Source of the DNA: Flaccisagitta enflata
Lineage: Eukaryota; Chaetognatha; Sagittoidea; Aphragmophora
Length of the DNA stretch: 64,000 bases
NCBI GenBank assembly: GCA_965153355.1
Contig: OZ231126.1
Span: 36,270,001-36,334,000, forward strand
Reading direction: 5' to 3'
The notes beneath the pieces are model-generated. The model saw only the letters and a program-made list of their open reading frames with translations, was not told the origin of the DNA and searched no databases. Numbering within the stretch: the stretch's first letter is position 1; every line of letters starts with the position of its first letter. A program made the translations under genes and the position numbers. Below are positions 28,224 through 40,898 of this stretch, piece by piece.

Positions 28224-28585
28224 GGACCGATGGAAAGAAGGATGGACCGACCAACCGACCGACAAACCAACCGACCAACCTTTCGACGGAGGGAATGACT
28301 GATGGATGGAGAACGAATCCACAAAGCAACTCACAGAGTCACATTCATGGGACTTCTCTCCACACTCAACTGAGACTGTATTTCGACATTTGCAACAGCT
28401 GAGCCTTGTGGTGTTGGAGTGCGCGGCGTCGCTTCAATCGAGCGGACCAAGGTTGGGAGATGAGATTCTCCATAAAGGAAGTCTGCACCATTAGACCCAA
28501 TCACATTTCTTCTCGGTTACCCACGCTTTCATCATCATCTGCGATTTCATCTCGGCCTCTTCCAGTCGGTTGAAAATCTTTTTTT

Positions 28586-28822
28586 AGTCACTTGCTATGC
28601 GACTCTTTGAGAGGGTATGTACGAAGGTCCGTAGGTAGGAAGATAGGTAACGCGAAATTCTGGATTACGCGAAATAGGCTGAAATGACGTTTTCAGAGCG
28701 TTATGGCTCCTGTCCAGTCAAATAATAGCCCTCGCCCACCCACATAACGCCCCTGTCCTTCCGCATTACTGCCTCTGCCCACCCGCAAGCGACTTCTTAT
28801 TGGCCGTGCACCCGGCCTCGTT
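28586..28822 (+). mobile_element. Family 1 element
   Basis: 5' AGTCACTTGCTATGCGACT, short array, CTGCCCACCC, GCAAGCGACT (9 of 10 inverse to the 5' end), then the 3' hairpin GGCCG-TGCACC-CGGCC and TCGTT. Confidence 0.82.
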
Positions 28823-28870
28823 TAGATGCGCACAAGCAACTCTACAGAACGGTCTGAGTTTGATGGTCCT
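28823..28870 (+). mobile_element. Family 1 5' fragment directly abutting previous copy
   Basis: AGATGCGCACAAGCAACTCTAC follows the preceding 3' end without spacer; head-to-tail arrangement. Its 3' end is not found. Confidence 0.5.
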
Positions 28871-29567
28871 GCTACCCAATCAGCGCAACTGATATTGGTC
28901 ATGTATGCTGCTTCATCAATTCCTTTTTAATAGTATAAGGGGCAGTTGAGGGAGAAGGAGTGGGTTGGTGCAGTGCTCTGAATAGGTTGGGGCTGCAATG
29001 TGGGAGGGCAGGAGCTGTAATGATCAAAAATAACTGTTTCAGCCGATTTCGCATTATCTAAAAATTCGCGTTATCAATGGACTGTCATTTATATGTTTCA
29101 TAACCGACCAACCTACGAATACACTTTCTTGTAGAGCTGCTTAGCTAGCGACTGAAAATCCGGAATTCGACCAATGTATTCTAGAATCTAGGGTCGTGAG
29201 TCGTATGACCACTCATTTACAATTATAACTCTCAAGAAGCTGGCGGGTGGCCATGGACTGCTAGTCAGCGTTTGGTGTTCAATCATGCACCATAGAGATT
29301 CGGTATGAACCAATTTCGGATATGACACACATACAAATAACTGAAGTATGCGCGATCACATACTTTCACCATACATATTTGATGTCAAAGTGCAGAGATA
29401 GTTACTGTTGTGCCACACCCCTTACTCACATCAAATTAAATAAGGAGAAACAAGTGGGGGAGCAAACCCCTGTACTTCAACATAGATAAGGAAGGGTTGG
29501 CACATATGCAAATGATAAAGTATCATAAATAATCAAATATTTCCTTCGAGACACTCAGTTGCTATAA
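28871..29567. other. Intergenic with family 1 remnant
   Basis: A minus-strand family 1 5' remnant (AGTCGCTAGCTAAGCAGCT) ends at 29153. Otherwise unique-looking. Confidence 0.45.
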
Positions 29568-31489
29568 GACTTTTCTCCGTGATTTAGAGGTGCCAGATTT
29601 GATATTTTGATCATAACTTGATGGTGGTTGTGGTAAAAATGACAAATTTAGGTCATTTTGGCCGCAAAATTGAGCCACTTAGCCTTAGAAATCAAACCTA
29701 AAATCCATGAGATTATAAAACTAGAGCTCAAGATCTCACTAGTGGTGCAATCCGCATGTTTCTATCATTTTTCGTTTAGATTTGAGAGCATTTCAAAGAC
29801 GAAAGGGTTTGAAGGGAAAATGGCAGCTTCAATTTCAGTGGCAATTTTGACATTTTTCACAAATTTCAATATTTTGCGGCTTTGGATGGACCAATCTGCA
29901 TAAAATTGGTGATCAAATTGAAGAGTTTTTCCTGTTCTAGCTGATGGTAAAAAAGATTTTAATCGGTATTCCCCCCAAAAAATTTTAGAGACTGTAGAAG
30001 CAGGTGCAAAAAAATCGATTTTTTTGCAAATTGGTCAATTTTGGATGAAAAATTAGGCCACTTTCAATTCATAAAAAGACTTAAAATCCATGAGCAAAAT
30101 AAAGTACTGCTCAGGAGCTAACCAGTGGTGCAATTGGCGTGTCAATATGTTTTTGCGTTTAGATTTTATACAACTTCAAAGATTAAAATACCCAAAAATT
30201 GTTATTTTGACATACCCTTAGATCTTTGAAGTTCTATAGAATCTAAATGCAAAAACATACTGACACGCCGATTGCACCACTGGTTAGCTCCTGAGCAGTA
30301 CTTTATTTTGCTCATGGATTTTAAGTCTTTTTATAAATTGGAAGTGGCCTAATTTTTCATCCAAAATTGACCAAGTTGCTAAAAAATTGACTTTTTAGCA
30401 CCTGCTTCTACAGTAGCTTGTACCGAAATGACAATAAACAATAAAATCAGAACTCTACAAGTAGTTCTTATTGTGGGGCTGTCTTGGGCTTCCAATGACA
30501 TCACTTTTGGTCTGAAAAAATTGCATCTTGCTGTCCGCGCCTTACCTTGAATTTTCCTTCAGCCTATGGGAAACCAAAAATTTCAAAGTGCTTAAATCTC
30601 TGTTTTGACTGCAGATTTGAAATCTGCAGAAAAAACTGTTAATTGAAAGTGCTTTCCTTTTTTCAATATTCCAACTAGAAGATGCTCAAAATAAGTGTCA
30701 AAGTTTGCAAAACTTACCTTTCTCTTTTATTTATATGTAAAATCGCCGAACTTACTTTTTTTTATATCTTAAAGATGAATTTTGACTATGATCCCGAAGG
30801 AATATTGAAAAAAGGAAAGCACTTTCAATTAACAGTTTTTTCTGCGGATTTCAAATCTGCAGTCAAAACAGAGATTTAAGCACTCTGAAATTTTTGGTTT
30901 CCCATAGGCTGAAAGAAAATTCAAGGTAAGGCGCGGACAGCAAGATGCAAATTTTTCAGACCAAAATTGATGCCATTAGAAGCCAAAGACAGCCCCACAA
31001 CAAGAACTACTTGTAGAATTCTGATTTTATTGCTTTTAGTCATTTAGGTACAAGCTATTCTACAGTCTCTAAAAATTTTTGAGGGGAATATTGATCAAAA
31101 ATTTTTTTACCATCAGCTAGAACAGGAAAAACTCTTCAATTTGATCACCAATTTTATGCAGATTGGTCCATCCAAAGCCGCGAAATATTGAAATTTGTGG
31201 AAAATGTCAAAATTGCCACTGAAATTGAAGCCGCAATTTTCCCTTCAAACCCTTTCATCTTTTAAATGCTCTCAAATCTAAACGAAAAATGATAGAAACA
31301 TGCGGATTGCACCACTAGTGAGATCTTGAGCTCTAGTTTTATAATCTCATGGATTTTAGGTTTGATTTTTAAGGCTAAGTGGCCCAATTTTGCGGCCAAA
31401 ATGACCTAAATTAGACATTTTTACCACAACCACCATCAAGTTATGATCAAAATATCAAATCTGGCACCTCTAAATCACGGAGAAAAGTC
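29568..31489. mobile_element. Compound foldback element, 1.9 kb, with two inner palindromes
   Basis: Outer arms start GACTTTTCTCCGTGATTTAG and end with the complement. They run about 430 bp inward with few mismatches. Inside lie two adjacent palindromes: 30000-30410 (centre about 30210, arms with GGTGCAATTGGCGTGTCA) and 30415-31075 (centre about 30740, arms with CTGCAGATTT...AAATCTGCAG and CGCGCCTTACCTTGAA). No transposase frame. Arms match each other better than they match related elements elsewhere. Confidence 0.85.
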
Positions 31490-32055
31490 ATATTGCGAGT
31501 AGTTTTCAACTGTATAGACATAGTCTGTTTAAAAAAGCTGCAGGCTGGGGTGTTCAATTGATTTGATGCAAAAACCGTTGGCCCTAATGTATACCCACTC
31601 TCCCAATCCGGAAAGCATAGAATGAATAAGTGTTGCATTAAATATTAAGTCCTAAGAATCAAGAATAGGAATGAGGTGCTGCTCATTTTTCTTGTCAGGT
31701 TCAAGTTTCACTTTTGTTTAAATGTAATCTTTTGTTTCTCCACTATTTCTCAAGAGGTTGATCTTTCTTGCCGGTATCGTGAATGTCCTGACAAAACAGC
31801 ACACATTTCGCCTTAGCTGTTCGCTGCGACGCCACCATAACAAAAGTTTGTAACTAATGTTATATTAATGTCGTCTAGACATTGATATGAGGGAGCTCAC
31901 ATCTGGGATACTGGTTATGAATGCAAATTGAAAGAAGGTATGCATGTGTGATGCTTGTTCCCCAAAGGGTAGATACACTTTTTTTTATAAGAGACCAGTT
32001 TATAAGAGACATGAGCCTGAGATTTGCCAAAATTTTAAGAACAAAATAAGAGAAT
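31490..32055. other. Intergenic, no recognised feature
   Basis: Includes ATAAGAGACCAGTTTATAAGAGACATGAG near 31988, resembling the 9-mer unit of long family 1 copies; otherwise nothing. Confidence 0.4.
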
Positions 32056-32709
32056 GCCCAGTAGCCTGTACTGAATTGACTAAAACCAAAAAAATCGAAA
32101 TTCTACGAGCAGTTCATGTTGTGGAGCTGTCTTGGGCTTCTATTGTCATCATTTTCAGCTTCAAAAGTTTACATCTTGCTTTCCGCGCCTTACCTTGAAC
32201 TTCCCATAAGTCAATAGGAAACTAAAAATTTCAAATTGCTCATATCAAAATTTTGACTGCAGATTTGAAATCTGCATGAAAAACTGTCTGTTGAAAGTGC
32301 TTTTCTTTTTGCCAAATTCCCTTGGGATCATTATCAAAATCCACGCTAAAGATTTTTAAAGAAGGTAAGTTCAATGATTTTACAAAGAAATTAAAAGGAA
32401 AGATATGTTTCGCGATATTTGACAGCACTTTTGACCACCTTCTAATTGGAATATCAAAAAAAGGAAAACACTTTCAATTGTCAGTTTTTTCTGCAGATTC
32501 CAAATCTGCAGTCAGAATTGGAATTTGAGAACTTTGAAATTTTGGATTTCCTATAGGGGTAGGGATTATAGAAGGTAAGGCGCGGCCACCTAAAAGTAGA
32601 ATTTTAACGCCAATATTAATTTCAATAGAAGCCTGAGAGTCCCACAACATGATCTGCTCGTAGAATATCAATTTTATTGCTTTTTGTCATTAAGGTACAA
32701 GCTAATGCC
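32056..32709. mobile_element. Foldback element related to 30415-31075
   Basis: Arms share TTCTACGAGCAG, CGCGCCTTACCTTGAA and CTGCAGATTT...AAATCTGCA motifs with the inner palindrome at 30415-31075; centre about 32385. Confidence 0.82.
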
Positions 32710-33025
32710 CAGGCTGAGATTCAGCTTCGGCCATTTTCAAAAACAATTTTATTCAAGTTTCTTATCTAAAAAATGAATTTAATTCAAATTTTTCAGAAAT
32801 ATAGGTTGTTTATCTTTAAAAATGATTTCATTTCTTAGTTTGCCTATGAAATCAGGCATTATATTAAAAAAAATATAACAATTATTAAGTTTAAGATACA
32901 ACTGCTCTAAATAAGGTATTTTCATACAATTTAGACATTCATGAACATCGAACAAATTAAGAGCACTTTAAGAAAATTTCAAGCTGAAAACAGACAAAAA
33001 TTTAAGAACACCCAGGCTGAATTCA

Positions 33026-33398
33026 AACAAGGTCAACAAACCTTAGTCGCGTGGTGATAAAGGTAATTAGGGTAATTAAGGTAATTAAGGTAATAAAGGT
33101 AATAAAGGTAAAAAAGGTAATAAAGGTAATAACTGTTCCCTTAAGTACCATAATAATACAAGTACCTTTAATAATACAAGTACCTTTATTAAAGGTAATC
33201 ACAGTGCCCTTAAGTACCTTAAGTACGGTGCCCTTAAGTACCTTAAGTACCCCAAAGTACCCTAAAGTACCCTTAGGTACCCTTATGTACACTAAAGTAC
33301 CTTTAAAATGAAGATTTAAGCTTTATTTCAAAAATGTTACGTTACGTTACCGACCGACTAACCGACATAGCGGCTTCTAGAGTCGCGTTCACGCGACT
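33026..33398 (-). mobile_element. Family 1 element with GGTAATTAA and GGTACTTAA arrays
   Basis: Minus strand: 5' AGTCGCGTGAACGCGACT, short GTCGG array, GGTACTTAAGGG and TTACCTTTAT-type repeats, CCACGCGACT (9 of 10 inverse), then TTGACCTTGTTT. Confidence 0.8.
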
Positions 33399-33642
33399 TA
33401 AAGCTGTCTCTTATATAAAAAAAAAAAGTGTAATGGGATATGTCATTACTCAACTGGCACTCAACTTAAATGAGCTAACTACCCCGTATTTGCAAGTTTT
33501 AATGACATCTACAGTAACTACATAGAGATGGAACAGGATACGAGTCCAATACCATAAGTTTACTGATAGTTTATGTGATAATGGCCAACGTAGCCAGAAT
33601 GCAAAGTATTTGATAATTAATCATCACAAAAAAGTTAATACC

Positions 33643-34249
33643 ATCTAGCTCATAAATATACGGACAGCTGGAGAAAAATAAGCATTTTGGCTCACTGTCT
33701 GAAAAATATGTTCAAATAAATTAAATTTTAGTCATCATAGGGTATTTTGATCCAACAAGTGCTTCTGTTTCGAGTTTCTATCTGATTGGTCTATGATTTT
33801 TTAATTCAAATCAGTGTATCCTGAATTTCTTAAAAAATAACAAAAAACATTGATTTCTTTTTCATTTTCTTTTGATAAAAGATAATTTTGGAGAAATATA
33901 TTAAATTGCTGCCTTCAATTTTTTTTCAACACAAAAGAAATTTGGTAAAAATGTGATCTAATGAGGTCAAGCAGAATGATTTTTGCCAATCCATTTGGAT
34001 TTAAGAGCTGTTTCTATAAAGTTGTCCGTTGTCAATATGAACTGAAAATCTCTGAATTTGACTTCGGTAAGATGACTGTTTTTCTTTAAAACACTGTCAT
34101 TTCCAAACGGATTGAGCCACTGAGCTCTGCTTGGTCTTGAATGGAAGACTTATTGTCATAGTTTGTTGATCTGCTCTCATTTTTGTATTGAATATTGAAA
34201 TTTAGCTGCTATGAACATGAGTAGGTGTCCGTATATTTATGAGCTAGAT
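33643..34249. mobile_element. MITE, CATAAATATACGGACA ends, 607 bp
   Basis: Inverted ends ATCTAGCTCATAAATATACG and its complement (CGTATATTTATGAGCTAGAT). Internal CATTTCCAAACGGATTGAG and TTGGTCTTGAATG motifs recur in unrelated MITEs. Non-coding. Confidence 0.85.
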
Positions 34250-34409
34250 AGTAGAAACTTTTTTTTCCGAGACACAGTTGCAGTCGATGCTCATTTCCAT
34301 TTTTGAGAATTGGTCACATTCTGACGTTATGGCAATGTACTGACAATTTTGGACATCTTGGCTGAAATACCCTATTCGTCAATTGAATCACGTTTGCATC
34401 TGAACACTA

Positions 34410-35188
34410 AACAAGGCCAAGAGATGTCCAATAGATGCGTCCTCTTTAGATGTAAGATATTTTCATACAAATTATTAAGATATAAAGATATTAAGATATA
34501 ATGATATGAAAATATAAAGATACAGAGATAAATACAAAAATATAAACTGATTCCTCCCTTTCCCCCACCCCCCCCTCCTCCCCACCCTCCCCCCACGCCC
34601 CCCCACCCCCTCACGCCCCCCAACGCCTTCCCACCCCCCACGCCTCCCCACCCCCCAACACCTGCACGCCTTCCCACCCCCCCCACACCTCCCCACGCCC
34701 CCCACGCCTCCCCACCCCTCCCCCGCCTTATCCTCACAAAGAGACATGAAGGGACTTGGAGAGACATAAAGAGACATGAAGAGACATGAGGAAACATGAG
34801 GAGACATAAGAGACATATAGAGAAATGAAGAGACATGAGAGACATAAGAGACCTAAGAGACATAAGAGACATAAGAGATGTAAGTGATATAAGAGGCATA
34901 AGAGATATATGAGACATAAGAGACATACAGGAGACATAAGAGACATGAGGAAACATGAGGAGACATAAGAGACATATAGAGAAATGAAGAGACATGAGAG
35001 ACATAAGAGACCTAAGAGACATAAGAGACATAAGAGATGTAAGTGATATAAGAGGCATAAGAAATATAAGAGACATGAAGAGACATGAAGAGAAATCAAG
35101 AGAAAACCGTAGAAATCGTGTTTTGAAAATTTCTTGTGACGGACGTAGGTAGGGACACACCCTCTCATAGAGATGCGAGGACGCATCT
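34410..35188 (-). mobile_element. Family 1 element, long AGATGCG type, uninterrupted
   Basis: Minus strand: AGATGCGTCCTCGCATCT, CTATGAGAGGGTGTGTCC, CGTCACAAGAAATTTTCAAA, an array of the 9-mer GTCTCTTAT, a G-rich block (C-rich on +, about 34553-34735) and ATATCTTTATATC repeats. It ends AGGACGCATCT, CTATTGGACATCTCTTGGCCTTGTT. It is a full-length reference for the interrupted copy at 17559-19364. Confidence 0.87.
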
Positions 35189-35196
35189 AAAAATCT

Positions 35197-36292
35197 CAGG
35201 ATCATGTCAAAATTACGGGATTGTACCGTCCATCCCATACTAGATGAATTTTGACACCAGGAATCCAAATCTGCAGTCAAAAATGGTGTCAGGTCAATAT
35301 TTCGATAGCCTATGGCTACAACTCTCAGGTCAAATTACTATGTAAGGTCAAATTTTCAAGTTTGAAAATTTGTCAATCTGATTGCAGATTCAAAATCCTT
35401 GGAAAAAAAACAAAATGTCTTTCTTTTCTTGAAATTTTGAGTGGAACATAGTCAAAATTAACGTCAAAGATCCAAAATAGAGTAAAATTGCTCTTTTGTC
35501 TAAATTTGACCTCATTTTGATTGATGATAATAGATACTTTCTTCACACAGTGTTTTGCCAAAATTTTGAATCTACTATCTAGGAAATAAGTTTGGAAGCA
35601 CCTTTAGAGAAAAATATCTCCAATCTTGTCTCTGTGCATAAAACCGTTTAGAAATGCCAATACATTGAAGTTGATCATGCACAATGACAAAAAAAAAAGA
35701 TTTTTTTTTCTCCTACCTTTCCATTATTGAATTGCTTTCAAATCTTACCAAATGATGATAGAAACATGCAGATTGCACCGATGGTTAGCTCTTGAGCTCA
35801 AGTTTTATTATCTCATGGATTTTTGGTCAGATTACAAAAGGGAAGTAGCCCAATTTTGCAGCAATAATGATCAAGATATATCATTTTTACCACAACCACC
35901 TCTTAGTTGTGATAAATAAACTAAACTAGCGGTTCCTCAATTAGATTGAAGATTGCTTTTCTCCTTTGTTCTAATTAGCATGAATATAGAAATAACCAGA
36001 AAATAGTCAGGTTCATGAGTTTAGAGTGTATAAGGGGAAAACATACTACAAACCCCAAGTGCTTCCAAACTTTTTTCCTAGATAGTACAATCAGATTGAC
36101 AAATTTCCAATTTTGAAAATTTGACCTTAAATAGAATTTTGACCTGAGAAATGTAGCCGTAGCCTATCGGAATATTGACCTGAGACCATTTTTTACTGCA
36201 GATTTGGATTCCTGGGGTCAAAATTGGTCTACACTGTAGTACGGGATGAACGGGAAAACCCAAGAATTTTGACATGATCCTGATATTTTTTA
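35197..36292. mobile_element. Foldback element, 1.1 kb
   Basis: Outer arms begin CAGGATCATGTCAAAATT and include AATCCAAATCTGCAGT. An inner inverted repeat (CTATCTAGGAAATAAGTTTG at about 35576) pairs with 36064-36090. The part around 35735-35945 resembles the right arm of the element at 29568-31489. It starts 8 bp from the family 1 5' end at 35188. Confidence 0.82.
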
Positions 36293-36468
36293 ATCTGAAC
36301 ACCGCAGTACTACATTAAGGTTCGGCTAAAATTCTACCTAAATACCACCGTACAAATTTGGTGGTACAATACTGGGACTGTATGTGCTATGTACAAGGTA
36401 AGAAATTCAGTGTTCAAAAGGATGTGATGAATTTATCCAAAATAACGACGGATTATGGCAAGAAACAA

Positions 36469-37058
36469 CACGCCACGGGGGAGGCTTTCATAGGTCAAGA
36501 AAAATTCTTGGTCATAATGGCGAGTGGTTTGGGCCTCACGAAGGTTTACTTTATCACCTCATACCAAAACGATTTTTTTTTTGCTCCAAAATGGCATAAA
36601 ATAGTACTAAATGATGACAGGTTGGCGTGTATTTATGCATGAATGTGTCTTAGTGCCAGAAAATCATCATTTGCCCATTTTTTTACCATAGCGGCAGTTT
36701 GGACCCAAAAAACTGTCAAAAATGCTATTTTTACGGCTTTTTACGGCAAATTTTGCGGCACAAAATGATATTAAATGATGACAGGTTGGCTTGTATTTAT
36801 GCATGAATGTGTCTTAGTGCCAGATAATCATTGTTTGCCCATTTTTTGACCATAGCAGCAGTTTTGAACAAAAAAACTGTCAAAAATGCCAATTTTACGG
36901 CTTTTTACGGCATTTTACAGCATTTTTAAAAGAATTTTGAAGCAAAAAAATTTTCATTTTGGTATGAAGTGATAAAGTAAGCCTTCCTAAGGCCCAAACC
37001 ACTCACCATTATGACTGAGAATTTTGATTGACCTATGAAAGCCTCCCCCGTGGCGTGA
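36469..37058. mobile_element. MITE with about 100-bp inverted ends and internal duplication
   Basis: Ends CACGCCACGGGGGAGGCTTT and complement, arms about 100 bp. The interior contains two direct copies of a roughly 165-bp unit (each with GATGACAGGTTGGC and TTATGCATGAATGTGTCTTA). Confidence 0.83.
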
Positions 37059-37079
37059 CAATCAGCAGTCTCGATCACT

Positions 37080-37540
<461 letters not shown>

Positions 37541-37868
37541 GCGTTGTTTAAACACGCGACATGTGACGTTTCGCTTGTCGGTCGATGTGCAATATCTCTC
37601 GCATAGCCTCTTCTCGTTCGGTTGATTTTGCCACTTTTGTATATGGTGGAATAGAGTCGTGTCGGCCTCGAGCTGCGTCGTCATCGTAGGAAGTAGCAGA
37701 GGAAACCCCTATTGGTTCTGCCACACTGGAATAACACTGCCGTTCCATGCCATGAATTCAATTTTCATCTAATAAGATACAATCAATAACACAAGTCGTT
37801 TGGTGAACACTACAATACATACCTACTGCCATACCAAACGAGATCTTTCTGTGGCTTTACAAAAGGCA

Positions 37869-37974
<106 letters not shown>

Positions 37975-37981
37975 CGCGCCT

Positions 37982-38587
37982 ATGATGGAAGAGACGATGA
38001 ACACGTTAAATTCCACTTGGTCCCGTTTCCATCTTTTCGTCGGATCCTTGGCCAAAGACATGGACGAGCCATTGGGGGATCTGATGGCCTCCGCATCGGC
38101 CGCCTTCACTTCCTCCTACACATCCGCTTCTTCTTCGGCGACTTCCTTCGCCAACGCGGCGTCGACTTCCTTCCACTCCCAACTGGAGTCGGCGTCGTCT
38201 TTTTGGCGATGGGCGTTGAGCGTTTCCGACCCGCGCGTCGTCGATTGGCCTTTGATGTCGTCTCCGTGGCCAACCGCGTTACTCACCCTCACTTACCTCG
38301 TCATCGTCGCCGTCGGTCCCAAGTTCATGGAGAATCGGAAACCGTTGGATCTCCGTTGGTTGATGGTGACTTACAATTTGTCGATGGTGGTGCTTTGTAC
38401 CTACATTTGGGTGGAAATCACCGTCGGCGCTTTGAGACGGAACTACAGTTGGATTTGTCAACCGGTTGTCCACGATCCTCATCCCGAAGAACTGAGAATC
38501 GCGGGAGGACTTTGGTGGTTCTTTGTCTCCAAGGCCATCGAATTTCTCGACACTTTTATTTTCCTTCTTAGAAAAAAATCCTCCCAG
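37982..38587 (+). CDS. ELOVL4: ELOVL4-type very-long-chain fatty-acid elongase, exon 1
   Basis: First 202 residues of a predicted 354-residue elongase, the condensing (3-ketoacyl-CoA synthase) enzyme of the ER fatty-acid elongation cycle. Two ATGs in tandem (37982, 37985); the second has A at -3 and G at +4, the better context. Residues 38-72 are a Ser/Ala/Thr-rich stretch that lengthens the N-terminus compared with vertebrate ELOVL4. From residue 74 the match is strong: FWRWALSVSDPRVVDWP, LMSSPWPT, VGPKFMENRKPLDLR, YNLSMVVL, then GLWWFFVSKAIEFLDT (conserved KxxExxDT, residues 184-191). The exon ends in phase 0 after SSQ at donor CAG/GTAAAG. Assignment to the ELOVL4 group rests on these blocks; a duplicate within the ELOVL2/4/5 branch is possible. 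Confidence 0.93.
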
Positions 38588-39314
<727 letters not shown>

Positions 39315-39773
39315 GTGACATTCTTGCACGTCTACCACCACGCCACGATGTTCTTCTTTTGGTGGATCGGGATCAAGTGGGTCGCTTCCGGTCAAACCTT
39401 CTTCGGCCCCATCATCAACTCCATCGTCCACTCGGTCATGTACACTTACTACGGTCTGGCCGCCATCCCGAGCATGAGACGCCATCTGTGGTGGAAGAAA
39501 TACATGACTTGGCTGCAGTTTTTCCAGTTCGGCATCGGCCTGGTTTGGGGCGGAAACACGATTCGTCTCAACTGCGGCGTGCCGCGTTGGATGCAGTGGG
39601 CGTCGCTCGTCTACGGCGTCTCCATCATCGCGCTCTTTGTCAATTACTACATGCAAACTTATCACAGAGGAATCTGGCGAAGAGCTTTGGGGAAATTTTT
39701 GAAGGGAAGATCGGATGGGGTAAAAACCGAAGATGAGGGGACGGCCGCGGTGGTGGAAAAGAAGAAGGATTGA
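39315..39773 (+). CDS. ELOVL4: ELOVL4-type elongase, exon 2 (terminal)
   Basis: Residues 203-354. Starts VTFLHVYHHATMF; the catalytic histidine box HVYHH is residues 207-211. Then WWIGIKWVASGQTFFG, closely matching vertebrate ELOVL4, NSIVHSVMYTYYGLAAI (second conserved His/Tyr block, 237-253), LWWKKYMTWLQFFQF, and last membrane segments to LFVNYYMQTY. The C-terminus is basic and acidic and ends KKKD, fitting a di-lysine KKXX ER-retrieval signal. Several hydrophobic segments agree with a multi-pass ER membrane protein. All known catalytic residues are present, so the enzyme looks active. Membrane topology and substrate length are inferred from the family. Confidence 0.95.
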   Translation: MTFLHVYHHATMFFFWWIGIKWVASGQTFFGPIINSIVHSVMYTYYGLAAIPSMRRHLWWKKYMTWLQFFQFGIGLVWGGNTIRLNCGVPRWMQWASLVYGVSIIALFVNYYMQTYHRGIWRRALGKFLKGRSDGVKTEDEGTAAVVEKKKD

Positions 39774-39833
39774 ATGGAATTCCCAGTCTTTGATTGTTCT
39801 TTTTTCATCAAAGAATGGATCAATGACTAAATG

Positions 39834-39839
39834 AATAAA
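39834..39839 (+). terminator. Candidate ELOVL4 polyadenylation signal
   Basis: AATAAA 61 bp after the stop codon, at the start of a (AATG)n array that contains further AATAAA-like variants (about 39895-39930). Confidence 0.5.
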
Positions 39840-39955
39840 TGAATGAATGAATGAATGATTGAATGATTGAATGAATGAATGAATGATTGAATGAATAAAT
39901 AAATGAATGAATGAATGAATGATTGAATAAATGAATGAATGATTGAATGAATGAA
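39840..39955 (+). repeat. (AATG)n tetranucleotide array
   Basis: GAATGAAT units with GATTG and ATAAAT variants, directly 3' of ELOVL4. Confidence 0.95.
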
Positions 39956-40008
39956 TTAGGGGAGGAAACTGATGAACTCATTGTAAATCATATTTATTAC
40001 TTCAATAT

Positions 40009-40012
<4 letters not shown>

Positions 40013-40069
<57 letters not shown>
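40013..40069 (+). repeat. (TC)n microsatellite
   Basis: About 57 bp, uninterrupted. Confidence 0.96.
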
Positions 40070-40073
<4 letters not shown>

Positions 40074-40445
40074 CTTGATCCATCTTGTTCCATTTTGACT
40101 CGCAATTTTTCCATTTTTCTTTATTTAAATTGAATATTATTTCCGTTGAGTCACTAATTTTTAAAAGCGTCAACTTTCAAATTCAATTATCATTTTATTG
40201 TTACGTTGCCTTACATGATTTACGAAAAGCCAATCATCGTTTCTCGGCCAAGAATCTTGTTTAAATCATGACCCATTTAGTTACAATACTGGATAATGGC
40301 ATTACGTTCTCAGCCAACACTCACCTCTACATTACGCCTATCTGGATGCGTAGAATGGTGGAAATGACCCAATGCACCCTGTTTATTTTATTTTTGATTT
40401 TTATTTATTTTATTTTTTTGCGAAAATGAGTCATTGTATTATCTA

Positions 40446-40592
40446 AACATCAATGAGAAACCGTATTTAGGGTCCTAGGTAGTGAAATATACGAAAATAA
40501 TAAAAGGTTTTCTTAGGGATTATTAAGGAAATTCCCACATTCTAATTTCTTCATTTATTTCTTACAGACCCTAAATATGGTTTTTGATTGAT
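40446..40592. mobile_element. Small MITE-like inverted repeat
   Basis: Ends AACATCAATGAGAAACCGTA... and the imperfect complement around GACCCTAAATATGG; about 147 bp. Confidence 0.6.
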
Positions 40593-40898
40593 TTTTTTTA
40601 TTTTTTGGCAAATAAAAAGATAACCAGAGCGCATCAATTATTTTCATTATTCTGTGTCTCGGCATCCTGACAAGCGTACTCTACATACTCGTCAAGAATT
40701 CCGGGCCTTAACTTTTTTGTCTTTATTTTTCCCCACATAATTTTTCTAACCATCTTCAGTTTTTTTGTTTTCAAAGCCCATATTTTTTTAGGATTGTGTC
40801 AATAACTCTACAGTGTCTTTCTAACTTTTTCTATATGAATATCAAAAAATAAAATTCGAGCGTAATTTTGTCGAGTTCTCTTTTATACAGAAGAATAA
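40593..40898. other. Intergenic, no recognised feature
   Basis: AT-rich; nothing identified. Confidence 0.4.

Noticed and set aside
36358-36642. 94-codon frame
   Set aside because: Overlaps the inverted end and duplicated interior of a MITE.
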